From positions 11,599,806-11,663,805 of the forward strand of contig OZ029921.1 of NCBI GenBank assembly GCA_964023275.1: 64,000 nucleotides of DNA, written 5' to 3'. Shown in pieces: positions 20,239 to 31,096 of this stretch. The position numbers were made by a program, and so were the translations under genes. Below the pieces are notes generated by a model. It was not told where the DNA came from. It was given only the letters and a program-made list of their open reading frames with translations, and ran no database searches. How positions within the stretch are numbered: position 1 is the stretch's first letter; each line of letters opens with the position of its first letter. This DNA comes from Norana najaformis (lineage: Eukaryota > Annelida > Clitellata > Crassiclitellata > Hormogastridae).

Positions 20239-20809
20239 CAGTGCGGACATGCTAACGCGCTCCTGGTTTACCTGCAATTCTGCATAACGTGAAGGGGTTG
20301 TATGTCCCCCAAAGCTATTGACTTAACACGCCGTATCGTTTAACGTGTTTTACTACCGGGAATAAGGCTAATTAAACAGTAGAGGCATACTCTGGCAGCT
20401 GTAACATTCCATTCATTCCCGAACTTGGCATTAGTCGTACAAGCGGGAGGGTGTCTTCTAAATAAATGGGCGTGTGACTCAACCATGGGAGGGAGCTAAT
20501 TAGGGCAGGAGGGATGGACAAGGAAGTCTGGCTGGAACTGGTTTTAACCGATTAGGAGGGGAATCGGCAGAACAAGGCAGGTATGGCCTAACCGGCACGA
20601 CCGCAGAGCGGGCGGCCAGCTGAGTACAGACCTGCCTGCCATGTGAAGAGGAGTTTGGCTTGAGGGAGCAGCATGGGACAGGGGAGTGTGGGCGAGTGTG
20701 GGTGAGTCGAGGCAGTATATTTCAACATTGTCCCGTTTAACGCGCGAGCTGGTTTACACGCGGTTTCAAAGGTGTGTCCCCATGACTTCGCGTTAATGAG
20801 TCCACACTG
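20239..20809. mobile_element. Non-autonomous TA-flanked element (pogo/Tc1-like MITE), copy 1
   Basis: Bounded by TA dinucleotides at 20237-20238 and 20810-20811. The left end is CAGTGCGGACATGCTAACGC and the right end (revcomp) is CAGTGTGGACTCATTAACGC. These are imperfect terminal inverted repeats of the CAGTxxxxxxxxxTAACGCG type, seen in pogo/Tigger relatives. No coding capacity. It is homologous throughout to 47692-48330 (shared blocks such as TACTACCGGGAATAAGGCTA and TACAAGCGGGAGGGTGTCTT). Confidence 0.85.
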
Positions 20810-20811
20810 TA

Positions 20812-21071
20812 CTATTGCTTACTGTCTTAGTGAATGACAAGTGCCTGCTAAATGTGAAACTATGTGTCTGTGTAGAGGTCAGCAAGACCATTCTGTTTTG
20901 GGTTTCTTACTTTCTTGTGGTATTAAATTAAAATTGCATATTAACAGAATTACACTGCAGAGATATAGTTTCCAAGGAACACTACATCACCATCAAACCT
21001 CTGTAACTTAAATGTGTAACAATTTCAGCAATGGGTAAGTGTAGTACTTACATATGTTCAGTCAAAGTACT
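20812..21071. other. Intronic DNA, nothing recognised
   Basis: Between the MITE and the start of the CR1-like composite. No coding or repeat signal. Confidence 0.4.
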
Positions 21072-21887
21072 CTTGCCATTGTTGGCTTACATGAATACTG
21101 GTGTATTTATTTCTGTGGGTCACAGAATTACATAGGCAGTAATGGAATTACACTTTCTGAAGGCAACATGCTGAAACATATAATTGAACAGAAAATTCGA
21201 AAGAAAACTCTGTCCGATAGTCCCATTTCAATAGATGCATATTGTTCCCCGTTGACCTTCTCTTCAGCTGATTGCCGTATGTCAATTCTACAGCCAATCT
21301 CTGTGGACAGATACGGCAGCTATTGTCAGTGTCGTCATTGAAATCTTGCGAACTTGATTCCTTACCGCCATTCCTCCTTAAAGAGCTCATAGATGACTTA
21401 TCACCTTTCATTCACTTATTGTTTAACAGGACTCTGGGTGAGGGCTCCCTCTGCCCTTTCTAGAAAAGGGCCATTGTCTTCCTCTCCCTGAGGCATCCAG
21501 GCTTGGATATCAGTGGTATATCCAACTACTGGCCCATCTCAAACGTATCCTTTCTATCTAAGCTAGTTGAAAAACGTGTATCCATCTAGTTAATGCAATA
21601 TCTTGAGGCTAACTCTCTACTGCCTAGCCAGCAGTCGGGCTTCAGTAGATTTTATTCTTCCAAATCCGTCATCATCCGCATTCTATCTGACACGTACGGG
21701 GCTTTTGATCGGAGACACGTGACTTTCCTTACCCTCTTCGACATTAGCACCACTTTCGACACAGTCGACCATAGTGTCCTATTGAAACATCTGGAAAGGT
21801 CATTCAGCATTTCTGGCCTGGCTCTCTCCTGGTTCTCCTCCTTTCTCTCTGATCGCTCACAATCTATCATCTTTGTAGAAACACGCA
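21072..21887 (+). pseudogene. CR1-like family A relative, first RT half
   Basis: Plus-strand pieces SLKSCELDSLPPFLLKELID, RTLGEGSLCPF-stop-KRAIVFLSL, SNYWPISNVSFLSKLVEKRV (RT motif 1 region), LLPSQQSGFSRFYSSKSVII, motif A TLFDISTTFDTVDHSVLLKH (the first Asp kept) and SFLSDRSQSIIFVETRI. It is nearly identical by eye to 62268-63090 (about one difference per 60-70 bases), which marks a recent duplication. The element continues at 22389 after an inverted insertion. Confidence 0.85.
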
Positions 21888-22388
21888 TCGTTTGTAATTG
21901 TAATTATAATCTGACATTTATAAAGCGCCACTTCAAGAATAGACTCATCAGAGGCGCTTCCGACCCGAACCAGTGAGATAATAGTCAAATAGTCAAACCA
22001 GTCGAATAATACAGACTTCAGGCACTTGTGAAACTTTGGAAGGGACAAACTGAGGAACTCAACCCGCAGCTCTCGGGAAAGGCGATTCCATCTATTAGGT
22101 CCAACATAGGCAAAGCTTCTAGACTGAGCTGTAGTAGTGTAGCAGTGCGCATACGAGGGACAGTCAGGAGTCCAAGGGAGGTCGACCAAAGAGTGCTACG
22201 GCCTGGTACCAAGGAGACTGAAATGCACGAGACAATTACTCGTAAGGGTTAGGATATTGAACTGGATACGCTGCTGAATGGGGAGCCAGTGCAAAGTGTC
22301 CTGCATACAGGAAGTTATATGGCCATACCTGGGGACGCCTCCAATAAGACGGGCAGCGGCATTGAGAACAGACTGAAGCTTGGAAATA
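21888..22388 (-). pseudogene. CR1-like family A 3' end, inserted in reverse
   Basis: Starts TTTGTAATTGTAATTATAAT on the plus strand, i.e. the microsatellite tail of a minus-strand element, followed by the family A 3' UTR (AAGCGCCACTTC, GACTCATCAGAGGCGC). The tail of the protein follows in minus frame: RSFAYVGPNRWNRLSRELRV, EFLSLSLPKFHKCLKSVLF. It is 5' truncated at GGAAATATG (22388), after which the host element's RT resumes on the plus strand. Confidence 0.85.
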
Positions 22389-22499
22389 TGTCTGGTTCCC
22401 GGTAACCATGGGTCTCCTCCAGGGTTAGGTCTTTGCTCCGCTCCTTTTCATTCTTTACACTGCTGACCTGGGCCTTATTCTATCTTTGTTAGGGGTAAT
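22389..22499 (+). pseudogene. CR1-like RT continuation (motif B to just before motif C)
   Basis: The plus strand resumes with SGSR-stop-PWVSSRVRSLLRSFSFFTLL in one frame, equivalent to the expected GVPQGSVLGPLLFxLYxADL. It ends LSLLGV at 22499. The same frame continues ISHQYADDTQ at 23816 once the intervening block is excised. Confidence 0.8.
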
Positions 22500-23810
22500 T
22501 GTAGTGAACCTCCTTTTCATCCACATTTGATTTGGGTTCTTTTGCTTTTCATGTACATACTTATTAATGTTAAGTTGCCACGTCTAGATCAGTTATGGCA
22601 GTTAATTAAGATTTTAGCTTAATATTAGCCGGCCAGCTGTAGAGTAAGTAGAGCTTTAATATTACTAAAGGCCAGCTTAAATAGTTAGCTAGATTTAGTT
22701 TAGATGGGGATTTGTGCTGTCTTGACTGAGTGTTTTCAGTGTAATTCAAGCATCCAATGGAAATATTATGAGCGGTAAATCAGCAAAATTGAAAGATGCC
22801 ATAGATTTTACAGACGACATTTTACTATGGAAACGGATGAGGTGATCAAGTCTTCACTTAGTTAATTGTTTACGTCACTGTTTAGTAGATGATCTGCGAG
22901 GCGTATTTAAAGAAAGAACGTTGAGAAATTGACAGCTTGGCCACGGAAACGATAAGACCGTGTGGATTGCTGACACATTTCTCGATTAAAAGTCAAGATT
23001 CGGTGATTTAAGTGTAATTAATTACCATGAGACTTGCGAATAGTAATGTTATAGTTTGGCAGAGGAAACTGTAAAACTTACCAAATGAAAGAGTAGATTT
23101 GGTCCTGAGCAAACTGTGAAAAGAAATCTGTAGTTGAGATGTGTCTGAATAGACGGTGAACGAACGATTATTACAATGCAAAGTTGTCGAACTAAATCGA
23201 TTAAAATTTGTCGAAAGATAAGTTATTTTTGGTGGAATTATCACTGAAACAAGTTAGAAGTCGGTGAACTAGTCATTGCAAAGTTATTTTGAAGAAATTG
23301 CAAGAAATCGATCAAAAAATTAGGCGGGCTAACCAATGCCTGCTGGAGAGAACGCCATTTTGAAGCAATCGAAGAAAAGAGCAAAGGGCATGGTCACACG
23401 TAAGAAAACCAGACTATAGATGTTTCATCCAATGGACAGTGAAACGAATCAAGTTTCAAAGAATTTCTTCAAGTGGGAGGGAGGTTATTAAATTATACAT
23501 AAATTTAGTGATTAGCTGGCCATAAGTAGGTTAGTTTTGACATTCTTTGAGAATGCACTTTTGTAAATTAATGTCCTACTGGAATTACCTTTAATATATA
23601 TATATATATATATATTTATATCATAAAGGCCTTATTCATTAACTATTTATAACGATCCAAAACATATATAGTCAATCGAATGAACAAATGCTTGAGAAAA
23701 GTGTAATCAGCATGAGATCGATGTTGTAACACAGCGCTGCTCAAGCATCTGTTGCTATTCATATAGCGCCTTTGCATAACCACAGATCCAAAGATAAGAA
23801 GAGCGCCACA
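22500..23810. mobile_element. LTR-like insertion (1311 bp) with TG...CA ends and GTAAT duplication
   Basis: It begins TGTAGTGAACC and ends GAGCGCCACA, flanked on both sides by GTAAT (22495-22499 and 23811-23815). Removing it together with one GTAAT restores the RT frame LLGVISHQYADD exactly, which supports a true transposition event. A 5-bp duplication with TG..CA termini is what LTR retrotransposons and solo LTRs leave. No open frame of note lies inside. A (TA)n microsatellite lies at 23592-23618. The last 70 bp resemble the 3' ends of CR1-like elements (ATATAGCGCC), so it may itself carry a small insertion. Confidence 0.6.
23592..23622. repeat. (TA)n microsatellite
   Basis: Uninterrupted AT alternation of about 12 units. 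Confidence 0.9.
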
Positions 23811-23815
23811 GTAAT

Positions 23816-24757
23816 ATCCCATCAATATGCAGACGACACACAGGCTTGTACTCATAGCTTGACAGCAGAGGCTGTCTCTTCACCCAGAGATTGCTTCATG
23901 CATCGTCGGCACTCGAGGTCTGGTTAAAATCTAATCACCTTCATCTGAACCCAGCAAGACTCGGTTCATCTGGCTTGGTGGCTCCATCCAACTCTTAAAG
24001 ATTGACTTGGTAAATTTATTCTCTTCCCCAATGTCTCTCTGTGCCTTGGTGCAAAATCTGGGAGTGACCCTGGATTGAGAGCTCACTTTGCGGGAGCACA
24101 TTCATAATGTCTGCCATACCTGTCTTTCCCACCTGCGTCAAATAGGCACTATCCGATGCTCCCTTTCAACCCAGGCCTCCATCACTCTAGTCCACGCACT
24201 CATGTGCTCCAGAATTGACTTTGCAAACATGGCTTTTGCCAGTCTTAGATCCTCCTGCCTTTCCCAACTTCAATGTCCGAAATGCTGCAGCTCGCTTGTT
24301 TGGTGGCATTCTAATTTTTGGCCATATCTCCTCATTCATGTTGGAATAACTTAACTGGCTTCCAGTTCGAGAGTTCATTCACTTCAAAATTTTGATTCTT
24401 GTGTGCAGCTGCCTTGTTGGGTGTGCTCTGATTTACGTAAGGGAACTTTGTTTTCCTGTTTCTACTGTCCCTGGTTGCCGACTTTTGCGATCAGGTGTTC
24501 ATGGAGACCTGGTGGTCCCTATGGTTCGCACTACCACCGCACAGCGGCGCAGCTTTGCCATTGTTGGCCATGCTTCATAGAACGACCTCTCTGGCGACTT
24601 CGGTGGGAATTCCTATTTCTCTCCCCCTCTCTTTTCTGCAAGCGTTTGAAGATCATATTATTCCCCATTAGTTCTGGGACATCGGGCAGGGAGTGCCTTT
24701 GATGAGTTTTATCTTGAAGTGGTGCTTTATAAGTTTTTCATTACAATTACAATTATG
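23816..24757 (+). pseudogene. CR1-like family A relative, RT motif C to 3' tail
   Basis: The plus strand opens with SHQYADDTQACTHSLTAEAV (motif C intact). It then runs through scrambled frames containing QDSVHLAWWL and REHIHNVCHTCLSHLRQIGT, then IRCSLSTQASITLVHALMCS and RIDFANMAFASL, with tail segments (GNSYFSPPLFCKRLKIILF) and the 3' UTR ending GTGGTGCTTTATAAGTTTTT then CATTACAATTACAATTA. It completes the element begun at 21072. Confidence 0.8.
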
Positions 24758-25655
24758 GTAAGCTGACTGATAACTGTCAGAATTACAGGAGCTACTGATA
24801 TGCAGCAATAGACAAGCCAGAAAGACACATTCCAAAATTGTTGGCAGTTTATGTAAATTTGAGATTGGCCTGTAGTTAGAAGGATCATCTGGATCAAGAC
24901 CTTCCTTCTTCAGCAGTGGTGTAACAGAGGAGATCTGTAGCAGGCTGGAAACCACCTACAGCTGAAAGACAAGTTGCAGAGACGAAAGATGATTGGAGTG
25001 AACACGTGTTCAGTCTGCACACAACTTTAACAAAGACGATGGGAAAATATCCGTCGGAGATGATTTTCTCGGTAAGGAAAGCAGTAGATTGAAGATTTCT
25101 GTGGCACAGGTCTAAGGGTCATCAAGATGTATGCCAACATGGTCTATCTGATGCCAGAGAGTCTATGGGTTGTCCAGACAGTTTCTTGGCAATTGATGCC
25201 TTTATTGACTTGATCTTGTTTATAAAGAAGTCTGAGAATGTGGCACAACGTTTCTGACAGTCTTCATTCGGTAACACCACAGATGGTACTGTGGAGTGCA
25301 GTACATCCTTTACTGCTGACCATTGTTTACAAGATCCGTTAGGCTTTTCCCACATGGTATTGCTATAGTATTGTTGGCATGATTCGTTGATGAGCTTGTT
25401 GGCATTATGGCATGCTGACCGATACGCCTGACGAAAAAATTCATCATCGGAAGTTCATCACTGGAAGGCTATTGCCTTTCTAAGCGTCTATGAAATTGTT
25501 TTGGAGCTGCAGCTTCAGGAGATACTCAGCGATTGATCTTCTTTCCTGGGCACTTTGCAAGTTTCCTGAGCTGAGCCAACTGGTCCAGGATGTTGGTGAC
25601 GTTATCTATCTGACTAGCAAAGCACTACTGCTTCTGCTAGGTTTCAAATTGGTAC
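24758..25655 (-). pseudogene. CR1/L2-like element, region before and at start of RT
   Basis: The minus strand gives KDVLHSTVPSVVLPNEDCQK, CATFSDFFINKIKSIKASIA (25150-25320) and SSLLQISSVTPLLKKEGLDP followed by DDPSNYRPISNLHKLPTILE (24815-24950). These are the endonuclease-RT linker (SDFFxxKIxxI) and RT motif 1 (NYRPISNL). The copy is cut at 24757 by the 3' tail of the plus-strand element. Confidence 0.8.
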
Positions 25656-26032
25656 TAGGTTTTTAATCTCAAATCGACTTCAAGATGACACCATTTACGC
25701 TAGTGCAGGTAGCGCCTTTGTGAGGTATTTAAAAGGGGCTATATCAAGTTTCTTGATACATACATGAGCACATAACCTAATCTACCCAAAGACTACCTTG
25801 ATTGAAGCTGTTGTCTCTACTATGTTGGAAGCAGTGTAACTGCGTGATGGTTCTATGTCAGTTTTGGCAGTCAGGCTTCCAGTTAACCGTCAGTGGATCA
25901 TACTGCTACATGTAAAGTTAACAGCCATGTGGTAATCTGAAAGGTGGAGGTGTCTCTTGGCAAAGATTGGTTGGTTGTATTGTTGGGTAAAGTATTTATA
26001 ATAAATAACACGAGTATAGTTCCGATTGGATT
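25656..26032. other. Intronic DNA, nothing recognised
   Basis: No motif-bearing frame or repeat was seen on either strand. Confidence 0.4.
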
Positions 26033-26740
26033 TGTTATTGTAATTGTAATTTGAGATCTATAAAGCGCCTCTTAGAGGATAAACTCAACAGAGGTGCTTC
26101 CAACCCGAAAAAGTAAAATCACTGTTGAACAGTACAGTCCTCAGGCGCCCGCGGAACACTGAGGGAGGGAGAGAAAGGAGCTCAAGTCGCAATTCTCGAG
26201 GGAGACGATTCCAGCAAGTGGGACCAACGCAGGCAAAGCTTCTGGACTGGGCTGCAGCAGTACGCATGCAAGGGACAAACAGGAGATCTTGAGTGGCCGA
26301 GCGAAGGTTGCTACGACCCGGCAGCAAGGAGACCAAAGTGCAGAAGTGAATGAGGTAAAGGGGAGCAGAGCCAAGAACACAGTTGCGCATGAGGGAGAGG
26401 ATCTTAAAGTGGACACGCTGCTGGACGGGAAGCCAGTGAAGAGTGTCACGAATATAAGACGAGATGTGGCCATACTTTGGAATGCCCCCTATGAGACGAA
26501 CAGCAGAGTTGAGCACAGATTGTAGCTTAGCAGTGTTGACAAGCGATAGGCCGGTAAAGATGGCGTTCCCAAAGTCAACCCTGGTGCAAATGAGGGCATG
26601 GACCAGAGTGGAGATAGCGTGAAAGGAAAGAGTATGGCGAATGGTACGGAGCTGACTAAGATGATAAAAACAAGAGCGAGAGACGCTGTTAACATGAGCA
26701 GACAGAGAATCAGTATAGCCAACCTGGTGAGCTTGTATAA
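26033..26740 (-). pseudogene. CR1-like family A2, 3' third
   Basis: Tail ATTGTAATTGTAATTTGAGA at the left end, then a 3' UTR (AAGCGCCTCTTAGAGGATAA). The minus frame 26516-26085 reads MLNSAVRLIGGIPKYGHISS, DTLHWLPVQQRVHFKILSLM, RSFACVGPTCWNRLPRELRL and RLRTVLFNSDF; upstream frames carry the SRSCFYHL/RTIRHT segment. It is truncated at about 26740, after motif C. It shares its 3' end with 48715-48880. Confidence 0.85.
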
Positions 26741-27187
26741 TGTTGCAGCTAGGTTATAGTTGTATTCAGCCTACACACTGTGCGTGTATCTGACCTTTCA
26801 GTTTGAAACTTCACACCACCCCCATTAATTTAGGCCTACATTTCTGTGCTTCTTCACCAACAAGCTGATTACCCTGGTCAATGAAACTTGGATAGGCCTA
26901 CATTATCTTCCGAAGTGCCTATTGTAAATCACACCAGTTTACTTGTTTACTCTCTCAAGCCTCCACTATGATCTCCCATCCTGGCCTTGAAAAGGCAAAC
27001 GTTTTATAAACATGCAAAGCTAAAGGTTAAAGCTAAAGATAGTCCTACATGCCTATGCTATGCAGTTTAAAATGTTCAAAAAGTGTCACATAGGAAGTGA
27101 TAGTTATAGACATCTAGAATATACTAAACTTTCCATTGAGCTGTGCACTAGCTGCATGAAAGAAAGGGTCTGAATGCACGCAATTAA
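26741..27187. other. Intronic DNA, nothing recognised
   Basis: No open frame with motifs. It ends with TTAA (27184-27187), the target site of the next element. Confidence 0.4.
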
Positions 27188-28600
27188 CCCTTTAACGACC
27201 GCAGAAATTTTTTCACCTACCCCCTCACGACCACACAATTTTTGGCAAAAACGGCCCAAAAATATTTTGAACTTGTGATATCTCTGTCAGTTTTTTACCT
27301 GTAGACATAAGGCAAGCACCATTCTTTAGCATTTTATCTCCTCTTCCCATTCATCTGTCAAGTTTTTTGAAAAAAGAAATTTTGGGCTACCCATAGTTGC
27401 CCCAAATTATACCCCCCAAAATTTCCTATATTTTTATCTTCAAGACAGTCTACAAAATTTTTTTAAATGACAACATCTATTAATTGAGCATAAAATGTGC
27501 AGAAATTGTTGCCAAATAGAACCAAACAGAAATTTTAAAAATATTTTCATAAATGAAAGAGATGCACATTTTTTAGTATTTATATCATTGTCTTAAAAAC
27601 TGAAGAAAATTACAGAAGAAAGCCTAAAAGTAAAGCAAACTGAACTTATGATATATCTCTGTTGGTTTTTGACATGTAGACATATGGTAAGTACCATTCT
27701 TTAGCATTTTATCCTCTCTTCCCATTCATCTGTCAAGTTTTTTGGGGAAAAAGTTTTTTGGTACCCAAAGTTGCCCCCAACTGTACTCCAAAAAAATTTG
27801 CTATACTTTTATCTTCAAGTGACAACATATGTTAATTGAGCACAGAAATGTGCAGAAATTGTTGTTAGATAGAACTGAAAAGAAATTTTAAAAATATTTT
27901 CATAACTGAAAGTTACAATTTTTTTAGTATTTAGACCGTTGTCTTAAAAACTGAAGAAAATTACAGGAGAAAGCCTAGAAGTAAAACAAATTGAACTTGT
28001 GATATCTCTGTCAGTGTTTGACATATAGACAAAGATAAATATCATTCTTTATCATTTTATCTTCTCTTCTAGTCTATAAATTCTATTTCTCAACAAAACA
28101 TTTTCTGGGTGACCAAAAACTGACCCACAATTGCTGCAAGCACATAGCAGATGCCATTGTCACCTCCATATCAGTGTGCGACTCATTCACCTCATCGCCA
28201 ACAAACTCGTGTGATCCATCCGACACATTTTTTCATCAAAAGAATCACAACTTTCGTCAATAAACAACCATTTGTCTATAAATCGCTGAATTTCTTCCTC
28301 CAGTAAATAACGCTTCGCCAGTTTTGGGACATTTAATTATCCATTTTTAGCTACACGCTGGCCGATTTAAATGCCCATTTTGATTGGTTGTTTTTAATAT
28401 ATTGAGGCATTTTCCAGGGATTCTGCTGACATAATATAGATTAAACTTATACCTATTTGCCTAAATACTGTAGAATTTTAAAATTGTAAGGATTACAAAT
28501 CGACAAGAGGTTATGATATGGCTAGCCCCACCTACTACCATTTACTATTGTGCGGTCGGCTGCCATTACTACCATTTACTACTGTGCAGTCGGTAATGAG
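27188..28600. mobile_element. piggyBac-like non-autonomous element with internal tandem repeats
   Basis: Flanked by TTAA at 27184-27187 and 28601-28604. The left terminus CCCTTTAACGACCGCAG pairs imperfectly with the right terminus (revcomp CTCATTACCGACTGCACAG). TTAA targets and CCC(T)-type ends are hallmarks of the piggyBac superfamily. There is no transposase inside. 27265-28060 is a tandem array of a unit of 350-373 bp (starts at GAACTTGTGATATCTCTGTC 27269, GAACTTATGATATATCTCTG 27642 and GAACTTGTGATATCTCTGTC 27993). The right terminus is itself duplicated (TACTACCATTTACTATTGTG / TACTACCATTTACTACTGTG). Confidence 0.65.
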
Positions 28601-28639
28601 TTAATCTTATTTAGTTAAAACAAGTCCTAAAACATAATA

Positions 28640-29735
28640 GCAAATTTATATTCTACAATTAATTAAGCTACAATGGTGTAACATAAGTTGAATAAGTTCT
28701 TGCCAACGCTCTGAAACAGCACATATTTGATGTTAATCAAACTGCTAGAAGTCAAAGATACTATAAGACAATACCATAATTACCATCCAAAAAATTACAG
28801 GGGAGCAAAATTGCTGGATTCTGATAGGGAGAAAATTGCTAAGTACGTGTCAGTCTTAGGTGTGCTTGCAGAGGTGATGCAATATGTAGATGGTGAAAAA
28901 TATGTATCGTGCTCTTCTGTTCTTTCATTAATTTGTGTTTTTGACCAGACAGCTGCAAGTTCATGATGATGACCCAGGTTACATTACTCGATTCAAAGCA
29001 GCGACTTTAGCTGATCTCACAAGAAGAGTTGAAGGCATGGATGCTTTTGCAAATTTTGCAGATGGCTACGACTTTAGATCTTGTTATCAGAAACTCAAAT
29101 GTCTTCCCAAAGACAAACGAGAAGCAGTGTGGATAGTTTTATGTCCAGTCTTTTGTAACAAGGAAGAGTGGGTAGCATGACCTACAGCTGAAGAGGAGGG
29201 CAACACTGATGTGGCAACAGAACCAGAGATGAAGAAACAAAAACTAACACTAATATTTACAGATCCTTAGACCTCAGATGATGAAAGGAATGCAGGAGAC
29301 AGCAACGGACTCGCTGACATGACTCACTATAAAGCTGAAGACCTGATTCCAGAAACAGAGTCCTCTTATATTGTGGAAAAGGTTTGCCTGCATGAATAAC
29401 CATCGTTTTCCTGTCCTTGCCAGCTTTGTAAAGACTATACTTTGCGAACCTGATACTTCTGTTCAACGCAAACAACTGTTTAGTTCATCTGGGTATAGCT
29501 GGTTTGCTTGCGTGAATGGCTAAGATAAACTTACTGCATGTTTGAAATTTTAACTTTAACATGCAGAATGATTGATTTTTTTGTAGAAAGAAAGTAGTAA
29601 CTACTGACTACATTTTTCACAGTTTTTGATATTTTACATAACAGCTATCAAATTAATCAAATTTAATTAGTTAACCAAAGTTAAATGTTTAAGATTAATC
29701 ATTTAATTATTTTTTAATCAACAGCCCTAGTTTAT
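28640..29735 (+). pseudogene. hAT transposase fragment with 3' terminus
   Basis: Plus-strand frames read LLDSDREKIAKYVSVLGVLA, EVMQYVDGEKYVSCSSVLSL and DDDPGYITRFKAATLADLTR, then RSCYQKLKCLPKDKREAVW. An acidic linker (EEEGNTDVATEPEMKKQKL) follows, and after a gap MNNHRFPVLASFVKTILCEP with TSVQRKQLFSSSGYS (29385-29505), the degenerate form of the hAT dimerisation block FPxLAxxAxxxLxIPATSVPSERLFS. The sequence TTTTTAATCAACAGCCCTAG at 29711-29730 looks like a hAT terminal repeat (revcomp CTAGGGCTGTTGATTAA). It complements the deleted middle of the hAT copy at 11460. Confidence 0.75.
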
Positions 29736-30062
29736 AAGGTGCACCCACACACTGATTTCCAGTCAGAATGAATATAAGTGCATTTGTTAATGATGGCTGT
29801 AAATATATGGCCATAATTAGCAAATACTTAGTCAAAAATAGCTTTGTTAAAATTAAATTTTTTTGCAATTTTGAAATTAAAGATTTCCAACATTTGTTGT
29901 TAATTGTGATTTGATAGTGATTACTTGGTCCTATAAGTAAATCCAGTCAGCTGGAGGCATCCAAAGATAAAATATTGAATGCTAGAAAACAGTGTTAACT
30001 ATTAAATTAGTAAGTATGAAGTCCAGAGTTTACAAGTTGTTTGTAGTTGATTAAATTTTTCA
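29736..30062. other. AT-rich intronic DNA
   Basis: No coding or repeat signature. Confidence 0.4.
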
Positions 30063-30130
30063 GGATGTGTATTTGTCTTTGATCATCTCTGAAAAGCCAT
30101 CAAAGTCCTTGTCTTCTGTATCACTTTGAA
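30063..30130 (-). pseudogene. Possible transposase C-terminus scrap
   Basis: The minus strand reads GLFQSDTEDKDFDGFSEMIK then DKYTS-stop. Acidic LFxSDTEDxDFxGF endings occur at the C-terminus of several DDE transposases; the pogo-like gene at 33110-34174 ends FCEDDNSDFEGFE. Nothing recognisable precedes it (30130-30600), so this rests on a 20-residue match in style only. Confidence 0.3.
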
Positions 30131-30618
30131 ACAGTCCTACTAGGGCTTGTGAGAAATCTTATGTGTGGTCTTCATCTGTCTTGTCTCACGATTACTACTT
30201 GTTGAACACTTTACACGGTCTGATAGCAGGCAGGACCATGCCAGGGGCTGCAAGCCCTGATTACCAGACTCCTAGGAGCTTTAAGATACCAGCAGATACA
30301 CATAAACTTGGTTGGTGGTGGATGATCTTTGCCCACTGTACTTCAGGTTATATGCAGCCTGGAGATGAGCCCAAAATGGGATGGTTAGCAGAGTCATAAT
30401 TATATAAAAGTAATCAATATTTGTCCTATACATAGTATTCAGCTTATGAAAGGCAATTTAATAATATAGTGTTGGGTGTTTACTGCTTACCAGTTATGAG
30501 ATGCCAGAAGAGTTCAGGCATGTGTGCTGCACTACAATAGTAGTCTGTGCATAGTTTAACTAGCAGTGTTATGATTTGGCTTTAAGATACTAAGGTTGGC
30601 ACTGTTATTGTTTTTAAG

Positions 30619-30743
30619 CTGGCTCTTTACCCAGAGCTCAGTGCAACATCTGAACTGATGAGGCCTTCTTGGTCTAAAGAAAGTGCTCGATCAGCCTTTG
30701 TGGAGCCAAATGATTCTCCAAAGAAGCAACTTCTTCAAGCTTG
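30619..30743 (+). CDS. Host gene, exon B (internal)
   Basis: Acceptor TTATTGTTTTTAAG ends at 30618. The open phase-0 reading LALYPELSATSELMRPSWSK, ESARSAFVEPNDSPKKQLLQ, A is followed by TG, then the donor TTG|GTTTGT at 30744. The two leftover bases (TG) combine with the single leading G of exon C to make TGG (Trp). The continuous frame would otherwise hit a stop at 30756, just past the donor. The neighbourhood is free of TE similarity. Its phase at both ends agrees with exons A and C, which is the main support. Confidence 0.75.
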
Positions 30744-31064
30744 GTTTGTTGCCTAGTTAAACTTACACATGTGCACACTAAATATTTTTTCTTTCAAGTG
30801 TTACTGAACTTTTTGGATAGGTGAACTACCAGCAGTATAGCCAGCTGACCTGGCTTATCTGCCTGTTGATGCAGAACCATGCTGTAAAAGTCATTACTCT
30901 GCCACAGATTTGCTATTTCCTGCCTGTTTTCTTCCTGTTTATCAGATTTATTGTTATTATTGAAGTCTTTTTATGAATATCATTGTGATCTATAACTAGT
31001 ACTTTTATGAACTTTAGGTGCAAGTTTTATTTGTTCTGAGTCTATTGTATTATCTAAACTATAA
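30744..31064. other. Intronic DNA
   Basis: Nothing recognised between the exon donor and the following microsatellite. Confidence 0.4.
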
Positions 31065-31096
31065 CTTATTGTAATTGTAATTTTGTAATTGTAATG
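31065..31096. repeat. (TTGTAAT)n microsatellite
   Basis: TTATTGTAATTGTAATTTTG then TAATTGTAAT. The same heptamer forms the tails of the CR1-like families, so it may be a tail scrap. Confidence 0.8.

Noticed and set aside
21148..21411. 87-codon minus-strand frame identical at 21.3 kb and 62.4 kb
   Set aside because: Identity comes from the recent duplication of the plus-strand RT relic; the minus frame is a shadow.
21888..22388. Twin-priming inversion as explanation for the inverted family A end
   Set aside because: The microsatellite tail lies at the internal junction and the outer RT resumes on the far side, which fits nested insertion and not twin priming.
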